From: Numida meleagris
Taxonomy: Eukaryota; Chordata; Aves; Galliformes; Numididae
Length of the DNA stretch: 64,000 bases
Direction of reading: 5' to 3'
Assembly: GCF_002078875.1 (NCBI RefSeq)
Contig: NC_034414.1
Location: 32,111,773-32,175,772 of the forward strand
A program made the translations under genes and the position numbers. Positions 9,661 through 23,220 of this stretch are shown here, in pieces (positions within the stretch are counted from its first letter, which is position 1; each line of letters opens with the position of its first letter). Below the pieces are notes generated by a model that did no database searches, was not told the origin of the DNA, and saw nothing but the letters and a program-made list of their open reading frames with translations.

Positions 9661-12087
9661 CAGCGCTGGTGGGACAGCGCAGGGCTGCGGACTCCGAACC
9701 CAGCTCAGCCCAGCCCCGTTCCCCCGGCGCCGTAATCCCCGGGGTCACGGGAGGAGCGGGTATGGCGCTGCCTGGCGGGGGGTGCTCGCCCGTAGCTTTG
9801 CCCTGCGAGGTGGCGGGCACCGAGAGGAGGGGGAGGAGAGGAGGAGAAGGAAGGGGATAGGGCGACCACCGAGCCAGGGGCCCTTTTCCGGCTTCGCGTG
9901 ATGGCCGAGAGCCTCCGCCAGCACGGAGCCCACAGCCCCCACTGCCTCTCGGCTCCGCAGCCCCCTCCCTTCCTGCCCCGACCCCCTCCCCGCTAGAGTC
10001 AACACGGATCCGCGATTCATGCGGCCGATTTAGTTAAAATAAATAAACACGCAAAGATTCACTGGCATCGACCCGCAGGTTTTTAAGGGCATCGTTACAG
10101 TGGTCGCTCCAGCCCCTGCGTGGCCCGGGGGGGCCACAGCCTCTCACAGCCATGGTCAACCCCCCGGCACCTTGGATCTCCCCGGCGAGGGGAGAAGGGA
10201 TGGGAGCTGCTGTTGTCAGTGCTGATTGTTAACCCAAATAATAATAATAAAAAGAAATCGTTACAGCTGTGCGCTGGCGGAATATGGCAATTACTATTAT
10301 TGCCAATCACGATTAGAAATAATTATCCAGAAAGCACGAAGGGCTCAGCTGCCAAGGTGTTTTGAATAATAGCTTTGGAATGAACAGCACAACATCAGGT
10401 TTGCACACGGGGACAGCTGCAGAATTCCAGGTGTAGGGGCCTCTGAGGGCCACCCTACATCAGCAGGCTCTAGTGTACCCGTGGAGCTTCTTTCTATCCC
10501 CCACTTCAGGACCCTGATGCCTGCCCCACTCCAGAGCATACGAGGGGCCGAGCACTGAGGGCTGGGCTCCTCTGTCTTCAGCAACAGTGAGTTCAGCAGA
10601 TTAGGGGGCAATGTGGTCACAAGTGAAACCCACTTGCTCCATTTACATCCCACAGGCCCCCTCGTTTTGAGTATTTGAAATGCTGTGTAACCAGGGGGAG
10701 GTCACAGGTGATGGACAAGTTCAACATACTTAGCTCAATTATCCAAGTTTCATTTCCAAATTGTGTTCAATTTGATCTTCCTGCCTCCCTCCAAATTATC
10801 TTAGAAGAGAAAAAAAAATCACATGAAAACAGACAATTTAAGCCAAATCCTGTACACCATTATTTATATGCAAAATGATTTTTGTGATATATGCTCCTGC
10901 TAATGGTTCTGGGATGCCAGATCTTTCCAAGTGGATTTACAAACCTACCCATCAAATTATTTCAAAGGCAAAGCCTATTAGGGACAAAAATAATTATGAA
11001 CTTCCTGAAGCTTTGTAAAAAATAAGTTTCTGAAAGTTGTCTCTTTAAATTTTACTTAAGTTTTGTTTTTAATTAAAGCCTGGAGGCACAGCAGAGAGAT
11101 ACGCAGCATCTAATAAGGAGTCTGAAAAATAATGCACCGTAATCCGGTGCTGAGCTATTTCTCCATAAAATATAGATAAGGAATCAATTCATAAGCACAA
11201 ATATCTGCTAGGACCAAGTTTTAACATAACGTTTCACATGAGCATTCCTACATGCATTATTAAGGAGATAACAAAATCGCTTCAAATCAAGCCCCTTACA
11301 GTCACATCTGGAAATGCTCTTTTCTGCCTAATTTTCTTTTTTTTTTCCTCTGAAAAAGAGTTAGAAGAAAAACTCGTCTGTCCCCTTGTATATTAACTGT
11401 TACCATCAGCTTTTAATCAGCAACATGTATCATTAGATTTACAGAATCCCTTCCACGCTGCCTCTTTTGGAGAACAGTAACATGAAGATAGTATCTGTAC
11501 TCATTTACAGAATCTGATGGTAAAACCAAAACCACACACAAATAGCATATACACTGCTTTATACACACAGACAGGCATGTAGATACATAGACACAACACA
11601 CATACGTGGAAACAAGTCCTGGCCGTGTGTTGGAAAACATAATAGAAAGTATCTGTGCAGTTAACCAGACTGTAAGTCAGACACCATCAGATAAGAAGCA
11701 GTCGAGGGAAAATTAGTTTAAAATCAGACACAGCTAATTTCTGCAGGTACTGGAACCTCAGCAAGCTTTGCCCTGAGGTATTTAATCAATGTCAGTCTTA
11801 AAGGGAGCTCTCTGGGGTTTGAGTCAAATAAAGTATTACCTCCAAGCCATGAAGGGTTAATGAACTCCCACAAGTTGCAAGCAGCTCATACAGTTGGGTT
11901 GGTTCATTTGTTCTGTTGGCTTGTTATTGGTGTTTTTTTTTTTGCTAATGGAATTATATTCTGAGGATAAAGATAATGGATGTCCCTAAGATCTACTGTT
12001 TTTTTTTTTTTTAATTTTAATTTTCAATTTGTCCTTTTAATGGGAAGGTGAACAAAGTGTTTTCCAAACAGAAATACTAAAGATTAT

Positions 12088-12150
12088 TTAGGAAAAAGCA
12101 AAACAAAAACCAAACCAACCAACAACAGCAAAACAAAAAAACCCCAACCC
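12088..12150 (+). repeat. A/C-rich low-complexity tract
   Basis: Irregular caaaac, ccaaacc and caacc units lasting about 60 bp. Confidence 0.75.
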
Positions 12151-15100
12151 ACCACTGTCAGAGCTGTTTTTTAAATACTCTGGAGTTTTCTGAACACCTC
12201 TGATGTACTCACATCCCTATCACAACTATTTTCTTTTTACTACTGAAAGTGGATATTCAGGCTAAATTGATGCTTTACATATATTCTGTCTCAATTTGTA
12301 ATACTCTATTCTCTGTAAGGAGATAATTTGAAAAAAAAAATACAAAAAAGAAGAAGCTATACCACTGACAACAATTTACTTAAATTCACAAACCTTGAAA
12401 TTGATGCATCTCCTATCAATCATAGTCAGAAGCCACAGTAAAACACATCCAACATTTGTATATCAAAAGTAGAACTGAAAAAACACCCCATTTTGTTCAA
12501 TCTAAATGTCCTTCAACATGTTGTGATTTTGTACTCTAATATTACTGGGTGATTTTCACTATAGGTTACTTTCTCCTGTCAAACATGTGCTAGAGAGTAA
12601 CCTTGCAAAATTAAAGTGCGTGCCATTACATGGCACAGATGTTTGCTCTCACTCGGTTACTGACAATGAAATACTTATTAAATAATAATAAGGAGATATC
12701 GACTTCCCTATTCTGTCGATATGAAGATCTGTTGATCTGCGAGGTTAATATTGATGAGGCAGAGCGAGGTAAATGTTTCATCAGGAGGAGAAATAAATCC
12801 CAGTGCCGGCACAGCAAAACTAACCTTCACACGTAGGTAGAAATGAATCCTTTATGTACTTATTTAGTATAGGAACACCAGTTCAGCCTATCAGCTAACG
12901 CTGAAGGAAATTCTTGACACTACTTTCAGGAAACATGTTCCCCAAAGTGTCCATCATAGGTATTTAAAACTAAGCTTAAGTGATGCCAGGCACTTTGAGC
13001 CTTTAGTCATGCTGTGCGTTCTGTTCTGAATGGCACATTTCCTTTGAGTGTTACTGGATGGCTCCACATACGCCCTCAATATTTTTCATGTTAAGGAGAT
13101 TTCTGTTTGAGCTGGAGAAATGCATTTTTTTTTTAATAGGATGAACTCTCTGTCAAAATATTATTTATATTTGTTGTCTCACCAGAACATCTGTGAGAGT
13201 TCCCTCTCTTTACCCTCTGCCACAGAAGACAATAGTACATAGCTTCGAACAATGCAAAGAGCCATTTAACTTGATGGGTCTGGCAGAAGCAGCCACTTTC
13301 TCATTCATTATTATCTTTAGATTTTCCTTCATTCTGTTTAAGCTCAGAACTGCATTTTTTAGAAGAGTATTCCACCAGTCAGGTGTGTCTTGGACTTCAA
13401 TGGCATTATTTCAATATACTATTTTTAATGAACAACACTTATACGTGTAGCAATCTGTGTAACTTGCTTCTGTGTTTCTGCTTGAAAATTAAAAAGATAC
13501 GACCTTAACCTGGAAGACAATAAGAGTCAATACACTTTTGGGTAAAAGTGCCAAATGATACAACTTTCAATTTTCCCCATTTGATTGTTAGTTACGGCCT
13601 TGATGCTGAGCAACTTTCTCTGTACTGTGGCTGATTGCAAAGGGGAGAGCTCAGTCACTCGGAGCTGAAAACCTCTTTAGCTGTCATGCTGGGCTATCTC
13701 GGTCTGATTCATGGGGTGGAAGAGCCTTTGGTACAGCAGCCTCCCTCCTGCCTGCCTGTAGCACAAATGCTGTGGCCTGGCAGGGAAAGCAGGGCAGGCA
13801 CACGGGGCTTTCTCGTGGTGAGACAGTGCAGGAAAATCACTTCACTGCTGTTTGTGCTGTTCCTTGCCAGGCTGACAAACTGCTGCTCTGTCCAGAGATC
13901 ACACAGAGGGTCTGATACTTTTTATTTTCTTGCTTGCACCACGGGAGAACTTTCGTCTGAGAAAGGTAAAAAACATGGTTTCTTTTTTTGCCCTCATGCT
14001 TTCTTGTCCTTCTCATGCCCTTCTCCCCTGTATGTGTTCCGTGGAACACTGTGTCTAAGGCCTGGATCCTGTTATAAGACTCCTGTCTCTGTAAATTCCT
14101 GTGCTCACCCAAAGCTCTCTTAAAGGCCACGAGGTTTGGTATGTTTATGTTCTGCCACGCTGACTGTTTCTGAAGGATTTTTTTAGGTACTTTTGTCCTT
14201 CCATTATCTTGAGAAACTTTTTTTTCCCTACAATCTGCTGAAGTATCTCAAAACTTCTGCTTAACAGGAGTCAGATTTGGTTGGCTAATCTTAAAAAAAT
14301 TCCTACTAATACACATCAGCTAATCCTTGTAATACACTCACAAGAAAATACACGCTTAAAGCTTTTAACTCACTCTGAGATTTTCATAAAGTTTGCTAAT
14401 ATTTTCAAAACTCTTTTGGCCAGTTTGGTGGCATGCCTTCTGCTGCCCTTGAGGCTCTGGAGCAAGGCTTCCTGTGCAGATGTAACAACTAGACTGGGGA
14501 CTTGTGCTCCAAAACTAATTTGCATGTATTTGTCTAAATGCATTTATCTGCAACAGTATTTGATTCTCAAATTTGGGCACAGAAAAGGATCCAGCAAATA
14601 AGTTGAGTGCTTTCAGTAGTAATTACACTTGAGAAATATTATTGCATGACACTACTTTGTTTCCCTTGCAAGTGCAAGGTATATTCTCCATAATGTTCAC
14701 CTCAAGATACCAAGATAATTTTCACTGCCGTTTCAAGGCTGCAGTTTCCTTACCTGCATTTTCTACATGGCAGTAAACACAGTGATGGGACAATTGTTCT
14801 GCTAGCGGGTTAAGCTGAATAAGAGAAAAAATAACTGATAGAGTAATAACTAGGGGGCTCCCATGTCCAGTAGTATACTTCATGAAATAGATTGCAACAG
14901 AAGGAAAAGGCAGCAAACTGTTTAAACTGAGTGCAGATAACTCCCATGCTGTGAAAACCCTTCTACCTTAAGAACACTAGCAATGAAAAGGTTACAAGAA
15001 AGGGGGTAATAAAAATATCAAGAGAAACAAAATAGAAATAGGTTTCTTTGCAAGTAGAGAAGCCACTTTCTAATATGGTGGCCTTATACACAAGTACATT

Positions 15101-18100
15101 TGTCTTCCAGACCCTCTGCTGTTGATTAGAATTCTGATGCCACTGGAGAGGTTACAATTTTGTTGAGTTTCTGGATCTCAATTGCGCTGTCAAGGGGTCA
15201 TTCTTTCTGGTAATAAGGTAGCTAGTGGCCCCTGGGAGAGAAGGAAAACAATTGACTCTTGAAAGCAGAAATGTATACTGAAGTCTAGAGTAGATTTCTG
15301 GCAATGGACCAGGTCTTTTCTCATAGCATTTGTCATTGTAGCAATGAAAAAATTGTGGGAGTTCTACAGGTGGCCAAAAGAGGAAAAGAGAGTACAACAA
15401 CAAAAAAATACTAGATGTAATTTATTTTGGATTTATATTTAAAAGCAGGTTGTTTTTTGTTTGTCACACTGTTGGTTCACTTGTTAGAGATGTGGATCCC
15501 ATTAGAGAGAAATATGTTGCTTATTTTAAAGCAAATGATTATCAAATGACTAGACTTCAAAACATTTTTTTGCTTTAATTTGAAATGAAGTCATTTGAGT
15601 TTGAAACATATGTCTTTGCTAAATGCAGAATATTTTGTTGCCAAAACCAGACAATTTCATTTTGAGTCCACTGCTTGCGAGCATTGTTGATCCTGGACGT
15701 CACCGACAATACGAGTCTTGGTGATAAATCATTAAAGAGGTCAGTAGTAAAGTTTCTCTTATTACCACTAGGTATTTTAATTTAATTTTATATTAAATTC
15801 TTACTCTGTCAAGTCAAAATGGTCTCACCACAGATTCATACTCAACTAGAACAAATGCTATACTGAATTTAACTGGTTTTGGAAGAAGTATTTCACTCTG
15901 TACAAACTGAAAAATATTTTATCCTGAGATCTGCATATAAATATTTCCCACATCTTTCTAAAAACTGGTTTCATTATTTCACAGGGTATGTTACCAGGGT
16001 ATTTTTATTGTTATTGTTGTTGTAAAAGCACACAAAAAACACACATGCATGCATGTGTATGTGCATTCCACCACCACACAAACATATCACTGTCAATATA
16101 TATAATTTGACATACAATTTATATTATACTTGCAAGATTTTAAAGCGGATTTCAAATTTATTATAAGAGCCAGCACTGTGGCAGATATACATGGATTCAT
16201 CAAATCCTGTATCTGAAGTATGAGACTGTAGCAGCTTGAGACTTCCTTGGTTATCAATGGAGAAAGATGGGCATGCCCAGAGACACACTTCTCTGAAGGT
16301 GCTTGCCTTTCTTCACTGACTATAGAGCAAGCCCAGAGCAAATACATTCCTAATTTAGAATAAATGACTGATGTGGACTGCAAGGAATCCTGTCAGGAAT
16401 GTGCAGACACACTGCTGCATTGGCTGCCATCACCTGTATGTTCTGGGCTGAATAAGATCTTTCAGTTTAGGATCTAAAATGCCTCACAGAGATAATTGTG
16501 TGTGAAGTTTTTCACACAAGAAAATTTTGACTTTAGCTGTCAAGAAGTTAGAGGTTGAGTTTGTACTGGCTGTCCTGTTTTACACCAAAATCTACTCATT
16601 CAACTCATTTGTCTTAGAATTAGATGAAGTAAGCTAAGGAGGAGGACTTCAAGACAGAAGTGTGAGATAAATTGACAGGTGGGGGCACATTCATTAGAGA
16701 ACACATTTAGATACCTAAATTAGGAGAGGTGACCTTTTGTTTAGGATGTTAGGTGCCTAGGACACTCTTTAGACACTTGAAAGTGAAAGAAATCAAATAT
16801 TTGCTAACGAATTTGTGTAAAAATACACGGAGACAAGGACATTTGCTGATTTAGGGTAAAAAAATAATTCCACTCTTGCCTGGTAAAATCCCGACAACCT
16901 CCTGCCTCACTGCATTAGGTAAAATGAGAAGAACAAAGAATATCTTGAAGAAGCCTTAATCTCAAACTATACACAGTATTGTGCAACAGACTGTGGAAGG
17001 AAGAAAGAAAGGTGCTATTCCTAAAGTAGCATAGGAAAGGCTGGCTATAAAAATGAGTTTTCCTCATGCCTATATTTGGGCAAAGGGAAGTGGAAATAGA
17101 CATTTCCACTTTCAAGTGAGCTTCCCTCTCCCTTTCTCTCACATGCATGCACACACAAAATAGCAATAGTTTTGTACATACATTTCAATGTCCAAGAGTA
17201 TGTCAGGTTTATCTTGCTTGTCTCTTGCTCAGGATGGCTAACAGAAACTTATTTGCGTACAACTATGTAGTATTATGTTTTACTCCACCATGAAACCAAA
17301 TTTAGAAAAAGCTCTAGTTTAATTAAAATAACTAACCTTTCACTCTATAGGCCTTTCCTCTGTTAGTTAAACTAATTGCATTGTCTGATGTTATACTTAT
17401 TGGAATAGTGAGCTTTAGAAACAGGCAGATTATTTTAACTGGACATTTGTACACATTTGCAATTACATTTATAACTCAGGATCCTACAGTGCTCCATTTG
17501 TTTAAAGAAAATGAATGTTGTTTTCAGACCTTTGAATTTACAGCATCTGTTGTTGAAGGAGCTGAAAGTTTATTTACTCATTAACAAAAAAATCTCAACA
17601 GGTACTACTGAAAACAGTATCCTGCTGTCTACAGTAACACAGTAACAGAAAACAAAAATCGAGCACTGATGTTAGACATAAGACAAACTAACTGATGACA
17701 AGCTCTATTGTGAGCTGAAGCTGCATCAGATTGTCAAGAGGAATTAGTTCTTAAGTAAGGTATTTATAGGAACGTAAGACTGGAAGGCACCACTGTTGTC
17801 ACGGAACTGTAATAGAAGTGAATTTGTTAAATGACATTCCCATATGATCCTACACATTTTTTCTTCACCTCAGCTTCTCTGAAACTCCTAGCTGTTCTGA
17901 CCACAGGGTGAAATTCCATTTTTACTGCAAAGTTGGCACTCAGCATTTTCTGACTGTATGATCAAGAGGTACTGACCAGACACCGAAGCAATTTAATACC
18001 AGTAGGTGCATCAGTTCACCCTGACCTACATCCCTTTTCTAGCTGTTGACTGACTGAGCAAAGAAAGATGGAAAGTCATTCCCTACTCTCTGAACATCAG

Positions 18101-19934
18101 TAAATGTATCAGAAAGAATAAAAATCCTTCCTGACTAGTGCAGCTAATAAAAAAAAATCCCTTCTAATAGGATAAATACAATCCATACACAGCATAAATA
18201 TGCATTTGATGGATATAATCTAAGAATTGAGAACAAGAGCTGCTCTGCTGTCCTGAACTCTCACAATGGGGCTTTCAGGACTTTCAAACAGCTGGTGTCC
18301 AGATAATTTAGATATTTGCTGGCAGAATTGTATTGAGAAATGTGGAGCAATCTACTGCAAAGGCCCAGGCAACTGAGGCCTGTGGTGATTCATACTACCC
18401 ACAAGGCAAGCAGCTGTTTTCAGCAGAATCTACAGCTTTTGGGTGGACTTACCAAGCCAGTATCTTTTCTCCTGTAGAGCTATTCAAGTGAGTAGAATTA
18501 CATACGGGATGAGCTTGACTCTTTAGGTGTTGGAGAAACCGTTTCCAGTACTGACATACGGATATTAGCACTTTGTGCATGGCTTACAGACAGGCTTTAG
18601 GAATGTTTACAAGGTGGGAAAGACAATAAAAGAACATGTAAAATCATTTCATCCTGATTCATCTTTGGAAAGGATTTTGCACGCTGATCTCTCTCTTCCA
18701 GTTGGCTGCGTCCTCCAGAAGCCTTTCTTCCAATTCTGAACCTCTTATCCCTTCCACAACAAGGCATTTGGGCTCCGTCCAGTGGAGGGCTGGGAAGAAC
18801 ATACACATTTCCTCTACACTCCTACATGCTTATAGTCTTGGGGACTAAAGATAACACTGCTGAAAAGTGCATGTGAACTGAGAAAAAATTCTCCAGAGCT
18901 GGTATGAAACAAATCTCAGCAAATCCTTCCTTTATCCTTACATATATGAGCTTTGGCCTGGTTCTAGAAACCAAAGCTCTAATTTCTTTCCTGGCAATTA
19001 AAAAATGGCAACTGTATCCCAGCATTAGAAGGATTTTAATGAAGTCAAACTATCATTCGAGTCTCTCATTGGACACTGTCTAAACCGAAGGAGATAATGC
19101 ACCTCACAAGTCCATTTAAATGAAAACAATAAACTGAACCAAGCACTGTATTTTTATACACAGTGGACCAACTGCCTTTCAAGGCTGCAGAATATTAAGA
19201 GCTGTAGCAGAGTTACACAGCTAGTTGAACCAACATCTTTCTTTCACGGATGCAGCAGTGCAAACAAGCTATTGATTGGGCAATGGCCACCAGAGGAGCT
19301 GCCCATAACATTATACTGCTCCCTAGACACAACTCGTTTAACACACTTACTTCTTTCACCAAGTGTTTGTTGCATTCCTGAAGGCTGGTACCATGGCGAA
19401 AAGGTTTTATCCAAACTTATTTTACACTTTCCCTCTTTATAAATGCAGGGTGTTTGCCATTTCTGTAGTGTGACAGAATAGGCTGTGAGAAGGTCCCAGC
19501 TGCTAATGATACAATGGCACAGTGTCATTCCTCAACTGGAAGTTAAGTTTAGCTTTAACATAGATGTGCAACCTATTACAATTAAACATAGTAGAATTTG
19601 GCCAGACCTTCTCAGCAGTTTGTCACAATTAGTCTTAGTGTGTGAGGCACAGAAAACATCTGGATATATGGGAACAAATTCAGAACATTATTTTCTTTTA
19701 GCAGTCATATTTTTCTGCTGCTACTTGAGCTAATGATTTTCTGCTAAAGCATCTTCAGATACTGATGCTGATATATGTGTTCAGGAGAGATGGGCTAACT
19801 GCTTGGTTTGAATATTGAAAATGAAGTATCAAGACTGAAAACAACATGAAAGAGCTTAATTTTGTATGCCTAAATATATTACAGAAAACAGGTAAGGAGG
19901 TGATATTTCTGAAGCAGCAGTGATCTAAGCAATC

Positions 19935-19958
19935 ACCTGTGAGTTAAGGCTCACAGGT
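19935..19958. repeat. 9-bp palindrome with 6-nt loop
   Basis: ACCTGTGAG (19935-19943), loop ttaagg, CTCACAGGT (19950-19958). No associated gene. Confidence 0.85.
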
Positions 19959-22733
19959 TTTATGTCTCATTTTGCCACAAATCTTTTTACACAAATCATC
20001 TCTTAAATGATGCTAATCGTTACAGCCTTTACATAGTTTCTTCCTGAAACTGAATTCATTAATGTTCATGAAATACAATGAGGCAGATAAAACGTATTAG
20101 GCATGTGAAAATTATATAAGGGCTGCTACACCGTAGCAATTCTGCAGGGACCTTTTAAAAAAGAAACAAACTCTTGTATTTCACATAATACTTTGGTTCC
20201 TAAAACACTCCTAAGGCCAACTGAGGTAAGAGCAGATCTCAAGTTTATTTACATTTATACACAGGCACCTACAGATAGATGTGTGCACAGGAAGCAGCAG
20301 TCCTAAGTCTGATTGTGCTAACATTCCCCATTAAGAGAGGAAGATGAAAAGGAATAGAATGGTGTTTGGCAATGGAGAAATGCTTGCTCATATCTTTTAT
20401 TTCCTTCCAGAACAGTTAATCAGCTCAAACACTCTTGCAATTTAAGCAAGGTCACTGAGACCCTCAGCGGTGTGCTGAGCAAGACCAACTCAAACAAGCC
20501 AACATCAGTGGAGGCAGCTTTACTTTTATGTGTAAAGTACATAAAAAAGTAAGAGTCACATCTTTGAGGAGTGACTGCAGACCATAGAGATAACTGACAA
20601 ATGCTTCACTGCCTTTCAGCAGGCAGGACATGTACAGAGTATCCAGACAACTCTTTTATAATTTTCTTTCTCCCTGCCTCTCACATTCCCTACACTCTCC
20701 CACCTCAGTCCTGATGTAGGACTTTTCCTGAAAACAGAAAGTTTCTGAAGATGCTAAAAATTCTGAAAAGGAAATCCATTAATCTAATTTTCATCAAGAA
20801 TAAGCAAAGCTTTGAGATATATGTCGTATAAGTAGCAGCAAAAATGTAACATTCGCTTTACATTATAGTTACTTAAGCAACAGAAGTTAGAACGCAGAAG
20901 AGAAGCACGTCTTGCAGATGGCAGCAATGGCACCCTAGAATTCCCCTTGAATACATTTATACATTTTCATAACCCCTTGTTCTATATATTCTCTTTCAAG
21001 CAGCATGCAGGGAGTATGGAATTTTGTTCAGCATAATATGAAGAATCTCTATGTTATCTCTTCTTTTCTATTGTTGCTTTTTTTACCTCCAGATGTTCAA
21101 TTACCTATGAGAGTACTCAAGGAAACACAGGTATGCTGTATTCTGTACTGAATCAATTTAATTGAAAAAATAAAATGTGATGTGCACAGTAAGGGAATTT
21201 TAAATGAACTCCCTAGCATATTCATGGTTAAATACAATGGTTTTGTATTCTAATAGGATATAACACAGTGTTACTAACTGATTCCTACTAAGAAAACAGT
21301 GAACTTAATACTCAAAGCATTGCAGGGAGCCAAGCATGCATCACAGATTATATTGGAGAGGACAGCAGGCTGCACTGTCACCCACCAAAGTCCCATCTCC
21401 AATCATTTTATTCTTTCAGCGACGGTGAAGTTCTTATGCTCATGGAAACAGGCCACTTGCAAGAACAACCTGATCTTATGCAGTAACCTGTCATGCTTGA
21501 TTGATGCTTAGCACTAGCAGGAACTACATGGCCATAAAATTTCTTCTATGCTAAGCACACGTATGCATATACAGGCACAGTGGAAGCTTATCTCAGCTCC
21601 TGGAACTACTGCCAGTGCCTTTGTTGTTCTGCTTACATAGCCCAGAACTATGCTGATAAAGACTCAGATAGGACAGATGTAGATTTGATGGATGAAGTGC
21701 TATTTTCTCTAATAATCTAGATTGAAATGCTAACTTTTACTCCACATTTATTACACAGTCTTCTAGTACATAGGCAATAGGCTCCCTCATCCCTCTAAAT
21801 GGCTGTAAATAGCTGCCAGGTTCCCAGCATACACTAGATACAAGACTTTGTGCACTGTTGTTTTTGAAAGTAGGGTTGCGATTGGCTGTTTTTTAACCTC
21901 AATGATTTAAGCATTGAGAGAAATCTGTTGTTGTATGTGAAGTTCCTATGCTGCAGAAAGCCCGAGAGGTTATACTGCAAAAAGTGCTATCAGCTCCTCT
22001 CCTGTTTTTATGCTTTTCCCCACACATGCTCTACTAGCCACTCAAGGAGAAAGGCTGGGTTAGGCAGTTCTTATCTGTGGCTAAAGAAACCTTTTCTCAT
22101 GGACTTCCTTCATTCATAGTTACTGGAGCAGCCTTAAACCTGACTCCATAAAAAGCCAACCCAGGGCACCCTTTCCCCAGTAATACCAGAGTAGGCAATT
22201 AAGCAATTAACACATGATTGTTTGCAGCTCTTAGCACGTGGTTGATACCAAAGCAGGCCTTGGTTCTTATGGAGAAGGACTTTTACAAGGAAGCCTTCTT
22301 TCTCCCTGCAGTGCTAGTAAACAGCCTGGAAGCTCAGCAGGTAATTGGCTTTAAAGGTCAAGAGGAAATCCTCCCTAGGCTTCCTGCTGCTGGGCAGCTT
22401 CCACCTGACCTTTGCTCTGAGGTAAGCACAGCCTGCAGGGGCTAATGCAGCCAGCCCTGGCCTTCTCAGCTGTATCCTGTGGTTTGGCTGAGGTATGCGC
22501 ACCTTTGGTGAGATTCCTCTGAACTGCTCTTGTTTCTACAAAGGCATCTCAAGTGGTGTTCTTCATTAGGACTTGGCTAAGCTAGTTGTGAGAGCTCCAC
22601 TAGCGGTAGGCTAGCATTGCCAGCTGGCCGAGAGGAGGGAGTGTCTTCTGCACTGTGTTGGTGCGCACTCACCTCAAACTCTCTGTCCAGATTTGGGCAC
22701 GATAGTACAACAGGGACGTAAAAGTAGTAGAGA

Positions 22734-23220
22734 GCATCTAAAGGAGGGCTACAAAGATGGTGCAGGGTTGGGAGGGCAAGATGTATGGGAGTGGCTGATG
22801 TCCTTTTGTTTGTTCAGCCTGGAGCAGAGCAGGCTGTAGGCTCATGGTGGCCTACAGCTCCTCACAAGGGGAGCAGAGAGGCAGCTCTGAGCTCTGCTCT
22901 CTGGTGATAGTGACAGGAACCAAGGGAATGGCATGGAGCTTTGTCAGGGGAGGGTCAGGTTGGGTGTTAGGAGAAGGCTCTTCGCTAGAGGGTGGATGGG
23001 CAGATGGGCACTGGAACAAGCTCCCCAGAGCAATGGGCATGATGGCACTGAGCTGCCAGAGTTCTAGAAGTGTTAGGACCACTCCCTCAGAAATTTTGGT
23101 AGTGGGTGTTTTTGTGTGTGTGGTTTTTTTTTTTTTTTTTTTTTGAGTGGTCCTGTGGGGAGCCAGGAATTGAATTCCCCTTCCAGCTTGGGATAGCTGT
23201 GGTCCTACAATTCTAGAGAT
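22734..23220 (+). mobile_element. CR1 LINE fragment (CR1-F-like 3' region)
   Basis: The plus strand contains characteristic CR1 segments in order: tttgtttgttcagcctggagc, cctacagctcctcacaagggg, ctctgctctctggtgatagt, a gggtcaggttgggtgttagg block, ggcactggaacaagctcccc and gagtggtcctgtggggagcc. It closes with a decayed tail at about 23205-23220. A run of 21 T at 23124-23144 interrupts the element just before the final 3' UTR part. The open frame over this region is a remnant or chance frame, not a gene. Subfamily assignment is from memory of the consensus. Confidence 0.85.
23124..23144 (+). repeat. Poly-T (21) within CR1
   Basis: A T run preceded by a short TG repeat, interrupting the CR1 fragment of 22734-23220. 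Confidence 0.95.

Larger units (their letters stand above)
9380..10200. promoter_or_regulatory. CpG island 6 of the cluster
   Basis: The rightmost CpG-dense block, including a GGACG tandem repeat (9616-9660) and a strong splice donor at 9521. GC content falls sharply after about 10200 and stays low to the end of the window. Confidence 0.6.
10200..22733. other. Gene-free AT-rich intergenic sequence
   Basis: I read this stretch for exons of known families and found none. Open frames of 60-160 codons (the largest on the plus strand at 13635-14123) look random. A short patch at about 12610-12840 has enhancer-like complexity. A/C-rich (12088-12150) and T-rich tracts and one 9-bp palindrome are the only other structure. 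Confidence 0.5.

Noticed and set aside
13635..14123. 162-codon plus-strand frame
   Set aside because: No family resemblance, Cys- and Ser-rich random composition, no conserved texture, and a rival open frame on the other strand.
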